From NCBI GenBank assembly GCA_019246495.1, contig JAFAQI010000523.1, positions 1 through 7,327 on the forward strand: DNA of 7,327 nt. Reading direction: 5' to 3'. Positions within the stretch are counted from its first letter, which is position 1. Each line of letters opens with the position of its first letter. The notes beneath the pieces were generated by a model. The model was not told where the DNA came from. It was given only the letters and a program-made list of their open reading frames with translations, and made no database searches. Both the position numbers and the translations under genes were made by a program. The stretch is from Frankiales bacterium. GTDB lineage: Bacteria > Actinomycetota > Actinomycetes > JAFAQI01. Of this stretch, positions 1 to 7,029 are shown piece after piece.

Positions 1-2389
1 CGAAGTCCGAACGCATGGCCGCCGCCTCGGCATCGGCCCGAGCCAGCCACAGCTGGGTGCGCTCGTCGAGTGGCTCATTGGCTGCGGCGGCGGCCCGCCA
101 TCGCTCGAACCGCGCGGTCGTGGAGATCGAGCTGAGGTAGGCAAGGATGCACGCGCACTCCGTCGCACCGGCGACGTCACCGGCAGCGGACAGTACGTCG
201 TACGCGCGCTCGGTCGCCGACACGAACTCGGGATGCGACTGGTGCCGCCAGGTGTCGCCGAGTAGCCGCAGAGCATGGCCGCGGGCGATCTCGTCACCGC
301 GACTCTCGGCAAGAGTCATCGCCTCGTCGAGGGTCTGCCGCGCGGCCTGGAACCGGCGCAGCCGGGACAGCGCATGGCCGCGCGCGAGCAACGCCGACGC
401 AGCCAGCGGAGACTGCGCGCCCGACCCCGCCAGCAGATCGCGCGCCGCATCCGAGTTGTGCAGCGCGTCCTCGAACCGGCCGAGCTCATGCAGGCACCGC
501 GCCGTCAGCAGGTGCAGTCGCGCGGTCTCCACCGGGAACAGGTGACCGGTGTCCTCGACGAGTCGCGCGGCCTCGCGTGCGGCAGCCAGTGACGTCGCAG
601 CCTGCGTGCGAAACAACGCCTCCGCGTGGTCGGCGACCGCCGTGAGCGCTGCGCGCACCGCCTCGTTGCGCCGCACCGGGTCGCCCTCCGACACGCACTG
701 GGCCCAGCGCAGCGCGTGATGCATGCGCACTCCGGTGAGCTCCGGCTCGGTGACGCTCCACTGCCGCCGGTGCAGCTCCGCGCGAACCGACCGGGGCAGC
801 GAGGCGTAGGCGACCTGCTGCACAAGGCCGTGCGAGAACTGCCAGCCATCCGCGGTCGCCCGCAAGAGCCCGCGGTCGATGAGCCGCGGGACAGCTAGCT
901 TCACCGCTGCTCCGGCAAGCTGGTCCATCACGTCCCGCGGAACCGACTCGCCGTAGGTGCTGAGCTCCTGCAGCGCGGCCTTGTCATCGGCGGGCAGCCG
1001 ATCGATGCGTGCGCTCACGAACAGCCGAAGCGACGTAGGCAGCACGTCCACCGCCGCCGGGGACCGGACCTCGCACCGGCCGTCAACGACATCGACGATG
1101 CCGTTCTCCAACAGGTACGCCGCCGACTGGACCGCCATCAACGGGTGGCCGGCGACGCGAGACAAGATCGCCGAGCTCAGCTCTGCGGGTGGCTCCGCGC
1201 CGAGTGCGGCCGCGAGCAACGTGGCCGCGTCGTCGTCCGGCAATGCACTGAGGCTGACGCCGGCCGGCCAGGGAGGTCGCGATTCGTCGCTACGCCAGGT
1301 GAGGAGGACGAGCAGCGGTACGTCGAGCGGCTGCTCGCGAAGTCCGGTGACGAAGTCCAGCAGCGCGGCGTCCGCGCGGTGTGCGTCGTCGATGACGACG
1401 ACCAGGAGCCTGCCGCTCGCCACTTCCGTCAACAGTCGGCGGCCGGCTGCGCTAACGGCGGGGAACGGGTCGGCGCGCAGGCTCGACGTCGACGACGACG
1501 CGAGCAGCCGGTCGATCTCGGCGGCCGCTGCCGCCGGACTCGGTGTCGCGGCCGCGACCTGCTCCAGCAGCGCGCCCAGCCCGCCGCCGCTCGACGTCGA
1601 GCCGGTCCACGTCCATACGGCGCGATGCGCGCGCAGGTCGAGCCAGTGCGACACGAGCCGGCTCTTGCCGATGCCTGCCTCGCCGCTGACGACTACGACG
1701 TGGCTTGTGCGGCGCGACGCCGATTCCTCAGCCAGCGCATCGAGGTCACGAAGCGCCTCGGTGCGGTCGACGAAGACGGTGGCGACCGCGCCCAGCGGGC
1801 TGTCCGTCGTACCCGAAGGAAGTGACCACGCGTCGAGCGGGCCAGTGACACCTTTGACGGTGATCGTGCGCCGGTGAGCGCCCGCGCCGGCCACCCCGGC
1901 GAGCTCACCGAAGTGACTGTCGACGAGCACCTCGTCGGGGCCGGCGGTATCGCACAACCGCGACGCGAGGTTGACGGCGTTGCCGATCAGCGACCACCCG
2001 CTCGACTCGTCGGACGGGACGACGAGCACCTCACCCGCAGCGATACCGATGTGCACGTCGGGGATGCGGAACGTGCGCGCTTCGGCATTCTGCGCCGCCA
2101 CGAGCTCCCGAATCACTGCGGCCGCGCGCACCGCTCGCTGAGCGACGTCCGGAACTGCAGCCGGTACGCCGAACACCGCCATGAACCCGTCGCCGGCGAC
2201 GGAGGGGACGACGCCACCTTCCGACTCCACGATGCGCCGCATCGCCGACATCACCGGATGGACGGTTGCCACGACTTCTTCGGGGTCGAGGCGCCGGCAC
2301 AGGTCGGTATAGCCCGTGAGGTCGACGAACATGAGGACGGCGAACTTGCGCTCGCCGCTGGATGCGACGGGGGACGTCGCGGGCGGCAC
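1..2389 (-). CDS. Class III cyclase-homology / AAA-STAND ATPase signalling protein (C-terminus outside window)
   Basis: The reading frame stays open from a GTG at 2389-2387 to the left edge, giving 796 residues with no stop. Residues about 13-190 are a class III adenylate/guanylate cyclase domain: first metal Asp in FVDLTGYT (D23), second metal Asp in AGDGFMAVFG (D67), and the NxxxR pair in GNAVNLASRL (N140, R144). Residues about 205-450 are an ATPase: Walker A GEAGIGKS (236-243) and Walker B VVVIDD (about 330-335). The remaining visible part, about 500-796, is Ala/Leu/Arg-rich helical repeat, TPR-like, as in MalT/AfsR-type STAND proteins. The purine-selecting Lys is Ser63 and the partner Asp is Asn137, so a cAMP-forming role is doubtful. 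The start is chosen because it lies 2 nt after the upstream stop and immediately precedes the domain; no clear Shine-Dalgarno is present, so translational coupling is likely. Whether a C-terminal LuxR-type HTH exists cannot be seen. It is probably a cytosolic ligand- or nucleotide-sensing regulator; the target is unknown. Confidence 0.88.
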   Translation of the reverse strand, partial: MPPATSPVASSGERKFAVLMFVDLTGYTDLCRRLDPEEVVATVHPVMSAMRRIVESEGGVVPSVAGDGFMAVFGVPAAVPDVAQRAVRAAAVIRELVAAQNAEARTFRIPDVHIGIAAGEVLVVPSDESSGWSLIGNAVNLASRLCDTAGPDEVLVDSHFGELAGVAGAGAHRRTITVKGVTGPLDAWSLPSGTTDSPLGAVATVFVDRTEALRDLDALAEESASRRTSHVVVVSGEAGIGKSRLVSHWLDLRAHRAVWTWTGSTSSGGGLGALLEQVAAATPSPAAAAAEIDRLLASSSTSSLRADPFPAVSAAGRRLLTEVASGRLLVVVIDDAHRADAALLDFVTGLREQPLDVPLLVLLTWRSDESRPPWPAGVSLSALPDDDAATLLAAALGAEPPAELSSAILSRVAGHPLMAVQSAAYLLENGIVDVVDGRCEVRSPAAVDVLPTSLRLFVSARIDRLPADDKAALQELSTYGESVPRDVMDQLAGAAVKLAVPRLIDRGLLRATADGWQFSHGLVQQVAYASLPRSVRAELHRRQWSVTEPELTGVRMHHALRWAQCVSEGDPVRRNEAVRAALTAVADHAEALFRTQAATSLAAAREAARLVEDTGHLFPVETARLHLLTARCLHELGRFEDALHNSDAARDLLAGSGAQSPLAASALLARGHALSRLRRFQAARQTLDEAMTLAESRGDEIARGHALRLLGDTWRHQSHPEFVSATERAYDVLSAAGDVAGATECACILAYLSSISTTARFERWRAAAAANEPLDERTQLWLARADAEAAAMRSDF

Positions 2390-2391
2390 CG

Positions 2392-2919
2392 TCAGTCGGC
2401 CCGATGAAAGTCGTCGACCGAGCCGATGACCTGCAGCCGGTCGGTGATCCCGGACTCGGAGCCGGCTGCGTCAAGCTCGGCGCGCAGCTGGTCGGCGTCA
2501 TCGCCGACTGCTTCGACCACGACCTGGCCGTCGGCTGCGACCCATGCGCCGACGTGGTCATCGCCGAGGCGGTCGATCAGCTGCTGCACGAATGCGACCG
2601 CGACGTCGACGCTCGGCAGCACCAGGAACGCCAGCCACGGGCAAGGCGGCACCCACGCCGGCTTGGGCACCGGGATCGGGAAGCCGGCTGCCTTCATCCA
2701 GTCGGGGTAGAAGACGAGGTGTGGTGTCACCCCGGCGGCCGCCAGGCTCTGCACGTGAGCGTCCGCAGCGGCCGCGTCGCTGGCCTCGAGAGCGACGAAC
2801 ACGTTGTGCTCGTCGTGTTCCACGCCGACGACCGCGCGGACCCGGTTGCCCGCCTCACCGGTCCCGACGAGCTGATGCGGCAGGCCGCCGTCGTGCCGGC
2901 CGAAAACATATGCGTCCAT
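2392..2919 (-). CDS. Hypothetical protein, 175 aa, coupled to the cyclase-like regulator
   Basis: I do not recognise a family. The protein starts MDAYVFGRHDGG and looks soluble, acidic and rich in Ala/Val/Asp, with no signal peptide or membrane segment. Two alpha/beta stretches (residues about 26-70 and 95-155, each with hydrophobic beta-like runs and an amphipathic helix) flank a proline- and tryptophan-rich middle (72-95, seven prolines in residues 81-94). This layout could be two small ferredoxin-like halves joined by a linker, which is speculative. The ATG at 2919 is preferred over an in-frame ATG at 3009: it has a G-run (GGGGGG) 8-9 nt upstream, and the extra 30 residues would cover the divergent promoter region. 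Its TGA lies 2 nt before the GTG of the cyclase/ATPase gene, so the two are probably co-translated and may act together, for example as sensor and accessory protein. There is no direct evidence of function. Confidence 0.75.
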   Translation of the reverse strand: MDAYVFGRHDGGLPHQLVGTGEAGNRVRAVVGVEHDEHNVFVALEASDAAAADAHVQSLAAAGVTPHLVFYPDWMKAAGFPIPVPKPAWVPPCPWLAFLVLPSVDVAVAFVQQLIDRLGDDHVGAWVAADGQVVVEAVGDDADQLRAELDAAGSESGITDRLQVIGSVDDFHRAD

Positions 2920-2979
2920 CGTGAAGCCCCCCACGTCGAGTGGCGCAAGTGTCGCAAAGCAGGCAGTGAGGGACAAGGA

Positions 2980-2997
2980 CGGCCGTTCAAACGGTCG
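2980..2997. repeat. Inverted repeat in the divergent intergenic region (dyad 1)
   Basis: The core CCGTTCAAACGG is a perfect palindrome apart from its central CA. It extends outwards to an 18-bp imperfect dyad with one G:T mismatch in the left/right arms. It lies over the weak -35-like sequence of selA. The placement suits a dimeric DNA-binding protein. In RNA it could form a short stem with a TTCAAA loop if transcription began upstream. Confidence 0.4.
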
Positions 2998-3007
2998 GTT
3001 GGCCGAC
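2994..3007. repeat. Inverted repeat in the divergent intergenic region (dyad 2)
   Basis: GTCGG and CCGAC form a perfect 5-bp inverted repeat around TTGG. It ends 3 nt before the candidate -10 TATCGT and shares bases 2994-2997 with the dyad on its left, so as RNA stems the two would exclude each other. In GC-rich DNA a 5-bp repeat can arise by chance, so confidence is modest. Confidence 0.3.
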
Positions 3008-3010
3008 ACC

Positions 3011-3016
3011 TATCGT
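3011..3016 (+). promoter_or_regulatory. Candidate -10 element (TATCGT) for the selA operon
   Basis: TATCGT matches TAnnnT, the most conserved part of actinobacterial housekeeping promoters. Counting 6-7 nt downstream puts the transcription start at or next to the GTG at 3023, which would give a leaderless or nearly leaderless mRNA. The upstream -35 match is weak, so this is a prediction from spacing only. Confidence 0.35.
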
Positions 3017-3022
3017 GAGGCG

Positions 3023-4312
3023 GTGACGGTCGACCCGCGCCGACAGGTGCCGCGGGCAGATGCCGTCCTCGCGGACCCCCGCGTGGTGTCCGCGGTCGAC
3101 CGCCTCGGGCGGAGTGCGGTCAAAGCGGCGGTCGACGCGGCTCTTGACGTCGTACGGCGTGGTGAGGCGGAGCCGGGTGCGGCCGCCGATCTTGCGGTCG
3201 CTCTGCTGCCTGCGTCGGCCTCGAGTCTGCGGCCGGTGCTCAACGCGACCGGAGTGGTGCTGCACACGAACCTGGGCCGGGCTCCGCTGTCGGCAGCAGC
3301 GGTCGACGCTCTTGTTGCGGCGGCGGGTTACGTCGATGTCGAGTACGACGTCGACACCGGCGCGCGGGCGCGACGTGGGCGCGGTGCGGTCGATGCGCTG
3401 ACCGAGGCGGTGCCATCCGCTGAAGCGGCGCACGTCGTCAACAACGGCGCCGCGGCGCTGGTCCTCGCTGCGACCGCTCTCGCCGCCAGCAGGGAGATCG
3501 TCGTGAGCCGCGGCGAGCTCGTCGAGATCGGCGATGGCTTCCGCCTGCCCGACCTGCTGATGTCGACGGGCGCACGGTTGCGCGAGGTCGGGACGACGAA
3601 CCGCACCAAGCTCAGTGACTATGCGGACGCGATCGACGACGACGTCGCGTTTGTGTTGAAGGTGCACCCGTCGAACTTCGTCGTGACCGGGTTCACGTCG
3701 GCGGTGCCGGTCGGCGAGCTCGCCACTCTCGGCCGGCCCGTGGTCGTCGACATCGGTTCGGGTTTGTTGCGGCCGGACCCGCTGTTGACCACCGAGCCGG
3801 ATGCGACAACGGTGTTGCGCGACGGTGCGGCGCTGGTCACCGCCAGCGGCGACAAGCTGCTCGGCGGACCGCAAGCGGGGCTCGTTCTCGGCCGGCGCGA
3901 TCTCGTCGACCGGCTGCGGACTCATCCGCTGGCGCGGGCGTTGCGCGTCGACAAGCTGACGCTTGCTGCACTCGAGGCAACGGTGCGCGGTCCCGTCACT
4001 CCGACCGCGCAGGCGCTGCATCTCGACACCGAACTGCTCAGGCGTCGAGCCGTCGCGGTGAGCGAAGAGCTTGCCGCATCGGGCGTCGCGGCGGCGGTTG
4101 TCCCGCATGCCGGTGTGGTCGGTGGTGGCGGAGCGCCCGGCGTCGAGATCGCCGGGTGGGCGGTCGCGCTGGACCCCTCCTACGCCGAGCGGCTGCGGCT
4201 CGGCGACCCCTGCATCGTCGGCGTCGTCGACGACGGCCGATGCCTACTCGACCTGCGCTGCGTGCCGGCGGACCGCGACCGCGACATCACGAAGGCCGTC
4301 GTCGAAGCCTGA
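3023..4312 (+). CDS. selA: L-seryl-tRNA(Sec) selenium transferase
   Basis: SelA is a PLP-dependent cytosolic enzyme that converts seryl-tRNA(Sec) to selenocysteinyl-tRNA(Sec) using selenophosphate. The 429-aa product, slightly shorter than the 463-aa E. coli enzyme, shows the N-terminal PRRQVPRADAVLADPRV typical of the family, then ATGVVLHTNLGRAPLS (75-90), NNGAAAL (140-146), EIGDGFRLPDLL (168-179) and SGDKLLGGPQAG (275-286). K278 in the last motif is the expected PLP Schiff-base lysine. Start: the GTG at 3023 places the family-typical N-terminus at residue 1. A more upstream ATG at 2921 would add 34 unrelated residues across the intergenic region. A GTGAGG (3015-3020) lies too close to be an ideal ribosome-binding site, so leaderless translation is possible. 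It is the first gene of the selA-selB-moaA-mobA operon; its TGA overlaps the selB ATG by 1 nt (TGATG). Confidence 0.95.
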   Translation: MTVDPRRQVPRADAVLADPRVVSAVDRLGRSAVKAAVDAALDVVRRGEAEPGAAADLAVALLPASASSLRPVLNATGVVLHTNLGRAPLSAAAVDALVAAAGYVDVEYDVDTGARARRGRGAVDALTEAVPSAEAAHVVNNGAAALVLAATALAASREIVVSRGELVEIGDGFRLPDLLMSTGARLREVGTTNRTKLSDYADAIDDDVAFVLKVHPSNFVVTGFTSAVPVGELATLGRPVVVDIGSGLLRPDPLLTTEPDATTVLRDGAALVTASGDKLLGGPQAGLVLGRRDLVDRLRTHPLARALRVDKLTLAALEATVRGPVTPTAQALHLDTELLRRRAVAVSEELAASGVAAAVVPHAGVVGGGGAPGVEIAGWAVALDPSYAERLRLGDPCIVGVVDDGRCLLDLRCVPADRDRDITKAVVEA

Positions 4313-6030
4313 TGCACGTCATCGCCACCGCGGGACACGTCGACCACGGCAAATCGGCGCTGGTGCGTGCGCTCACCGGTATGGAGCCTGACCGCTACGC
4401 CGAAGAGCGCCGTCGCGGCATGACGATCGACCTCGGTTTCGCGTGGACAAGTCTGCCGAGCGGAGACGACGTCGCGTTCGTCGACGTACCCGGTCATGAA
4501 CGGTTCGTGACGACGATGCTCGCCGGTGTCGGGCCGGTGCCGTGCGTGTTGCTCGTCGTCGCCGCGGACGAAGGCTGGATGGCGCAGACCGAGGAGCATG
4601 TCGCGGCGCTCGAGGCCTTCGACGTCAGTCATGGCGTGGTCGCGGTAACCAAGACCGACGTTGCGGACCCGTCGGACGTCGCGGTCGCGGTACGCGGTCG
4701 GTTGTCGACGACGCCGTTGCGTGACGCGGCAATCGTGGGAGTGAGCGCGCGCACCGGCGATGGGCTTGACGACCTGCGCACTGCGCTTGACGGGATGCTC
4801 GCGAAATTGCCGCCAGCCGAACGCAATGCGCCCGTGCGGTTGTGGGTCGACCGAGCCTTCACCATCAGCGGCGCAGGAACTGTTGTGACAGGGACGCTTG
4901 CCGCCGGTGCGATTGCCGTCGGCGACGAACTGCTGCTGTCACCGAGCGGCCGTGCGGTGTCCGTCCGTGGGCTTCAGTCGCTCAACCAAACGATGTCGCA
5001 GGTGCAGGGGCCGGCCCGCGTGGCCGTCAACCTGCGCGGTGTCGACCGCGGCGACGTCCGGCGCGGCATGGCGCTCGTCAGTCCCGACGCGTGGCGGGAG
5101 GCGAGCAGCATCGACGTGCTTGCCGATGGAGTAGACGTCGCGACCGAGGTGCTCGTCCATCTCGGATCGGCCGCCGTGCCGGCGCCCGTCCGACCGCTCG
5201 GCGCCCGCGCCGTCCGGCTCCGGCTAACATCCCCGCTGCCGATGCACGTCGGCGACCGGTTGCTGTTGCGCGAACCGGCCGGACGTCGCATCAGCGCGGC
5301 GGTCGTCGCGGACCTCGATCCGCCGCCACTGCGCCGTCGTGGCGACGCGGCACGAATCGCATCCGCACTCGAGGTGCCGGCGACCCCGGACGACGAAGTA
5401 CGCCGCCGGGGCGTAACGACCCTCGCCACGCTGCGGAGCGCCGGCCTCCGCGGTGAGCCGGTCGAGGCCGTCGCAGTCGGCGAGTGGCGGATCTCGCACG
5501 AGCAATGGGCCGCGTGGGAAGAGGCGCTAGCCGATCTCGTCGCGGATGGCGAGGACCTTCCGGTGGCAGTCGTCCCGCAGGCACTCGGCCTGCCGGACCT
5601 GAGCATCGCCAGCGCCCTCGTCGCGGCCATGCCCGGCCTCGAGACGAGTGCCGGATCAGTGGTCCGGGCCGGCCGGCGCGAGCCGTTGCCTGCCGAGGTC
5701 GAGCCGATCCTCGCCCGACTTGCGGGTCAGCCGTTGGCGGCGCCCGACGCCGACGAGGTGCGGACCGTCGGGCGCAGCGCCCTCGGCCGCGCGGTCCGAG
5801 CCGGCGCCCTCCTGCATCTCGGCGGGGGCATCTATGTCGCACCGGCCGCGCCTGCGGTCGCGACGGCAGACCTCGCAGATGTCGACCAGCCGTTCACGGT
5901 CAGCGCTGCTGCGCGGACCCTCGGGGTCAGTCGTCGGGTCGCCGTACCGCTCCTCGAACATCTCGACGCCGCGCGACTGACCCGCAAACTGCCGGACGGA
6001 ACGCGGTTACTAATCGCTCGCGAGGGCTAG
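4312..6030 (+). CDS. selB: Selenocysteine-specific translation elongation factor SelB
   Basis: SelB is a GTPase that carries selenocysteinyl-tRNA(Sec) to ribosomes paused at a UGA followed by a SECIS hairpin. The 572-aa product (E. coli, 614) has the complete G domain: G1 GHVDHGKS (8-15), G2 around RGMTIDLGF (35-43), G3 DVPGHE (58-63), G4 TKTD (113-116, the TKxD form usual in SelB) and G5 SAR (145-147). Domain II contains WVDRAFTISGAGTVVTGT (178-195); D180, R181 and R236 match residues in the selenocysteine pocket of E. coli SelB. Domain III follows to about 340. Residues about 345-572 are winged-helix domains; the last (about 526-570, with GVSRRVAVPLLEHLD) resembles the SECIS-binding WH4. 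The ATG at 4312 overlaps the selA stop, implying coupled translation; an in-frame ATG at 4156 inside selA would only add non-homologous residues. It ends TAG, 9 nt before moaA. Confidence 0.96.
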   Translation: MHVIATAGHVDHGKSALVRALTGMEPDRYAEERRRGMTIDLGFAWTSLPSGDDVAFVDVPGHERFVTTMLAGVGPVPCVLLVVAADEGWMAQTEEHVAALEAFDVSHGVVAVTKTDVADPSDVAVAVRGRLSTTPLRDAAIVGVSARTGDGLDDLRTALDGMLAKLPPAERNAPVRLWVDRAFTISGAGTVVTGTLAAGAIAVGDELLLSPSGRAVSVRGLQSLNQTMSQVQGPARVAVNLRGVDRGDVRRGMALVSPDAWREASSIDVLADGVDVATEVLVHLGSAAVPAPVRPLGARAVRLRLTSPLPMHVGDRLLLREPAGRRISAAVVADLDPPPLRRRGDAARIASALEVPATPDDEVRRRGVTTLATLRSAGLRGEPVEAVAVGEWRISHEQWAAWEEALADLVADGEDLPVAVVPQALGLPDLSIASALVAAMPGLETSAGSVVRAGRREPLPAEVEPILARLAGQPLAAPDADEVRTVGRSALGRAVRAGALLHLGGGIYVAPAAPAVATADLADVDQPFTVSAAARTLGVSRRVAVPLLEHLDAARLTRKLPDGTRLLIAREG

Positions 6031-6035
6031 CCTCG
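6021..6035 (+). promoter_or_regulatory. Small hairpin over the selB stop and moaA ribosome-binding region
   Basis: CGAGG (6021-6025) and CCTCG (6031-6035) can pair around a GCTAG loop that holds the selB TAG stop. The stem includes the only GAGG-like Shine-Dalgarno near moaA, about 13 nt upstream of its ATG. A ribosome finishing selB would melt it, which would tie moaA translation to selB. The stem is short, so this is tentative. Confidence 0.25.
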
Positions 6036-6039
6036 ACGT

Positions 6040-7029
6040 ATGGGTGCACTCGTCGACGGCTTCGGTCGCGTGCACACCGACCTGCGCGTGTCGCTGACCG
6101 ACAAGTGCAACCTGCGCTGCACCTACTGCATGCCCCCCGAGGGCTTGGAGTGGATGCCTGCGCCGGAGCTCCTCACCGATGACGAGATCGTCCGGCTCGT
6201 GGGCATCGGGGTGAGGGAGCTCGGAATCAACGAGGTGCGGCTGACCGGCGGTGAGCCGTTGCTCCGCCGCGGCCTTGTCGACCTCGTCGGTCGGCTGGCC
6301 GGCCTCGAACCCCGGCCGCATCTCACGCTGACGACAAACGGCATCGGTCTCGCGCGCGTCGCGCAGTCGTTGGCCGACGCCGGCCTCCATCGGGTCAACG
6401 TCAGCCTGGACACGCTTCGGCCCGACACGTTCGTCGCACTGGCGCGACGCGACCGGCTCGCCGACGTCCTGGCCGGGCTCGACGCCGCCGCGGCCGCGGG
6501 GCTGACGCCGGTGAAGGTCAACACCGTCCTGATTCGCGATGTCAACGACGGCGAGGCGCTCGAGCTGTTGGACTACTGCTTGGACCGCGGGCTGTCGCTG
6601 CGTTTCATCGAACAGATGCCTCTCGATGCGCAGCACGGCTGGGATCGTCGCCTGATGATCACGGCCGACGAGATCATGGCCAAGCTCACGGTCGCACACG
6701 AGCTCACGCCGGTGCCCGTCCGGGGAAGTGCACCGGCGGAGGACTACCTCGTCGACGGCGGCCCGGCGACTGTCGGCATCATCGCGAGCGTCACCCGGCC
6801 GTTCTGCGCGGCGTGCGACCGGGTGCGGCTGACCGCCGACGGGCAGGTGCGCAACTGCTTGTTCGCGCGCGACGAGTCCGACCTGCGTACGCCGTTGCGC
6901 GCTGGCGCGAGCGACGCGGAGCTGGCTGAGCGCTGGCGCGCGGCTGTCGCCGGCAAGCGCGCGGGCCACGGCATCGACGATCCGTCGTTCCTCCAGCCCG
7001 CGCGGCCGATGTCCGCGATCGGCGGATGA
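6040..7029 (+). CDS. moaA: GTP 3',8-cyclase, molybdenum cofactor biosynthesis protein A
   Basis: MoaA is a radical SAM enzyme with two 4Fe-4S clusters. It rearranges GTP to 3',8-cyclo-7,8-dihydro-GTP, which MoaC turns into cyclic pyranopterin monophosphate, the first committed Moco intermediate. The 329-aa product has the usual family length. The radical SAM cluster motif CNLRCTYC gives C23, C27 and C30; the SAM-binding LTGGEPLLR is at 68-76, with TTNG (98-101) and VSLDTL (121-126). The second, GTP-binding cluster is C256-x2-C259-x13-C273 (FCAACDR...RNCLF), and the functionally important C-terminal GG is present (328-329). All catalytic features are intact. The ATG at 6040 puts the conserved DLRVSLTDKCN at the expected distance from the N-terminus. 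Its position 9 nt after selB, and its 4-nt overlap with the next gene, make it part of the selA operon. Confidence 0.97.
   Translation: MGALVDGFGRVHTDLRVSLTDKCNLRCTYCMPPEGLEWMPAPELLTDDEIVRLVGIGVRELGINEVRLTGGEPLLRRGLVDLVGRLAGLEPRPHLTLTTNGIGLARVAQSLADAGLHRVNVSLDTLRPDTFVALARRDRLADVLAGLDAAAAAGLTPVKVNTVLIRDVNDGEALELLDYCLDRGLSLRFIEQMPLDAQHGWDRRLMITADEIMAKLTVAHELTPVPVRGSAPAEDYLVDGGPATVGIIASVTRPFCAACDRVRLTADGQVRNCLFARDESDLRTPLRAGASDAELAERWRAAVAGKRAGHGIDDPSFLQPARPMSAIGG

Larger units (their letters stand above)
2920..3022. promoter_or_regulatory. Divergent intergenic region between regulator pair and selA operon
   Basis: This is the only gap of notable size in the window and must hold the control signals for both directions. 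On the plus strand a TATCGT (3011-3016) fits the actinobacterial TAnnnT -10 pattern and ends 6 nt before the selA GTG. A weak -35-like TTCAAA (2987-2992) lies 18 nt upstream of it. On the minus strand the ribosome-binding G-run for the 175-aa gene lies at about 2927-2932. No strong minus-strand promoter hexamers were found; TTGTCC with a GACACT 17 nt downstream is only a weak match. Two overlapping inverted repeats sit in the centre. Confidence 0.5.

Noticed and set aside
957..1877. A 306-aa open frame on the plus strand, and a 226-aa one at 1145-1825, opposite the cyclase/ATPase gene
   Set aside because: Both lie antisense to a frame with clear cyclase and Walker motifs. Their translations are Ser/Ala/Arg-rich with no family motif, as expected from GC-rich antisense frames.
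2920..3009. N-terminal extension of the 175-aa protein from the ATG at 3009
   Set aside because: It would cross the intergenic region nearly to the selA start, and the inner ATG at 2919 has a better-placed G-rich ribosome-binding site.
2921..3022. N-terminal extension of SelA from the ATG at 2921
   Set aside because: The additional 34 residues are unlike SelA N-termini and would occupy the whole divergent promoter region. The family-typical start follows the GTG at 3023.
2987..4108. A 373-aa open frame on the minus strand across selA
   Set aside because: It is antisense to the well-supported selA, is Arg/Asp/Gln-rich and low in complexity, and has no recognisable domain.
4156..4311. N-terminal extension of SelB from the ATG at 4156
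   Set aside because: The 52 extra residues are Arg/Pro-rich readthrough of selA in another frame. SelB proteins begin directly before the G1 motif, as with the ATG at 4312.
6010..6969. A 319-aa open frame on the minus strand across moaA
   Set aside because: It is antisense to moaA, whose cysteine motifs and C-terminal GG are all in place; its composition is that of a shadow frame.
2392..7029. TGA stops (2394-2392, 4310-4312, 7027-7029) considered as selenocysteine codons, given the Sec genes present
   Set aside because: Each TGA falls at the natural end of its protein and directly at the start of the next gene. The frames checked beyond the first two soon close or carry no homology, and no Cys-aligned position or hairpin stands out.
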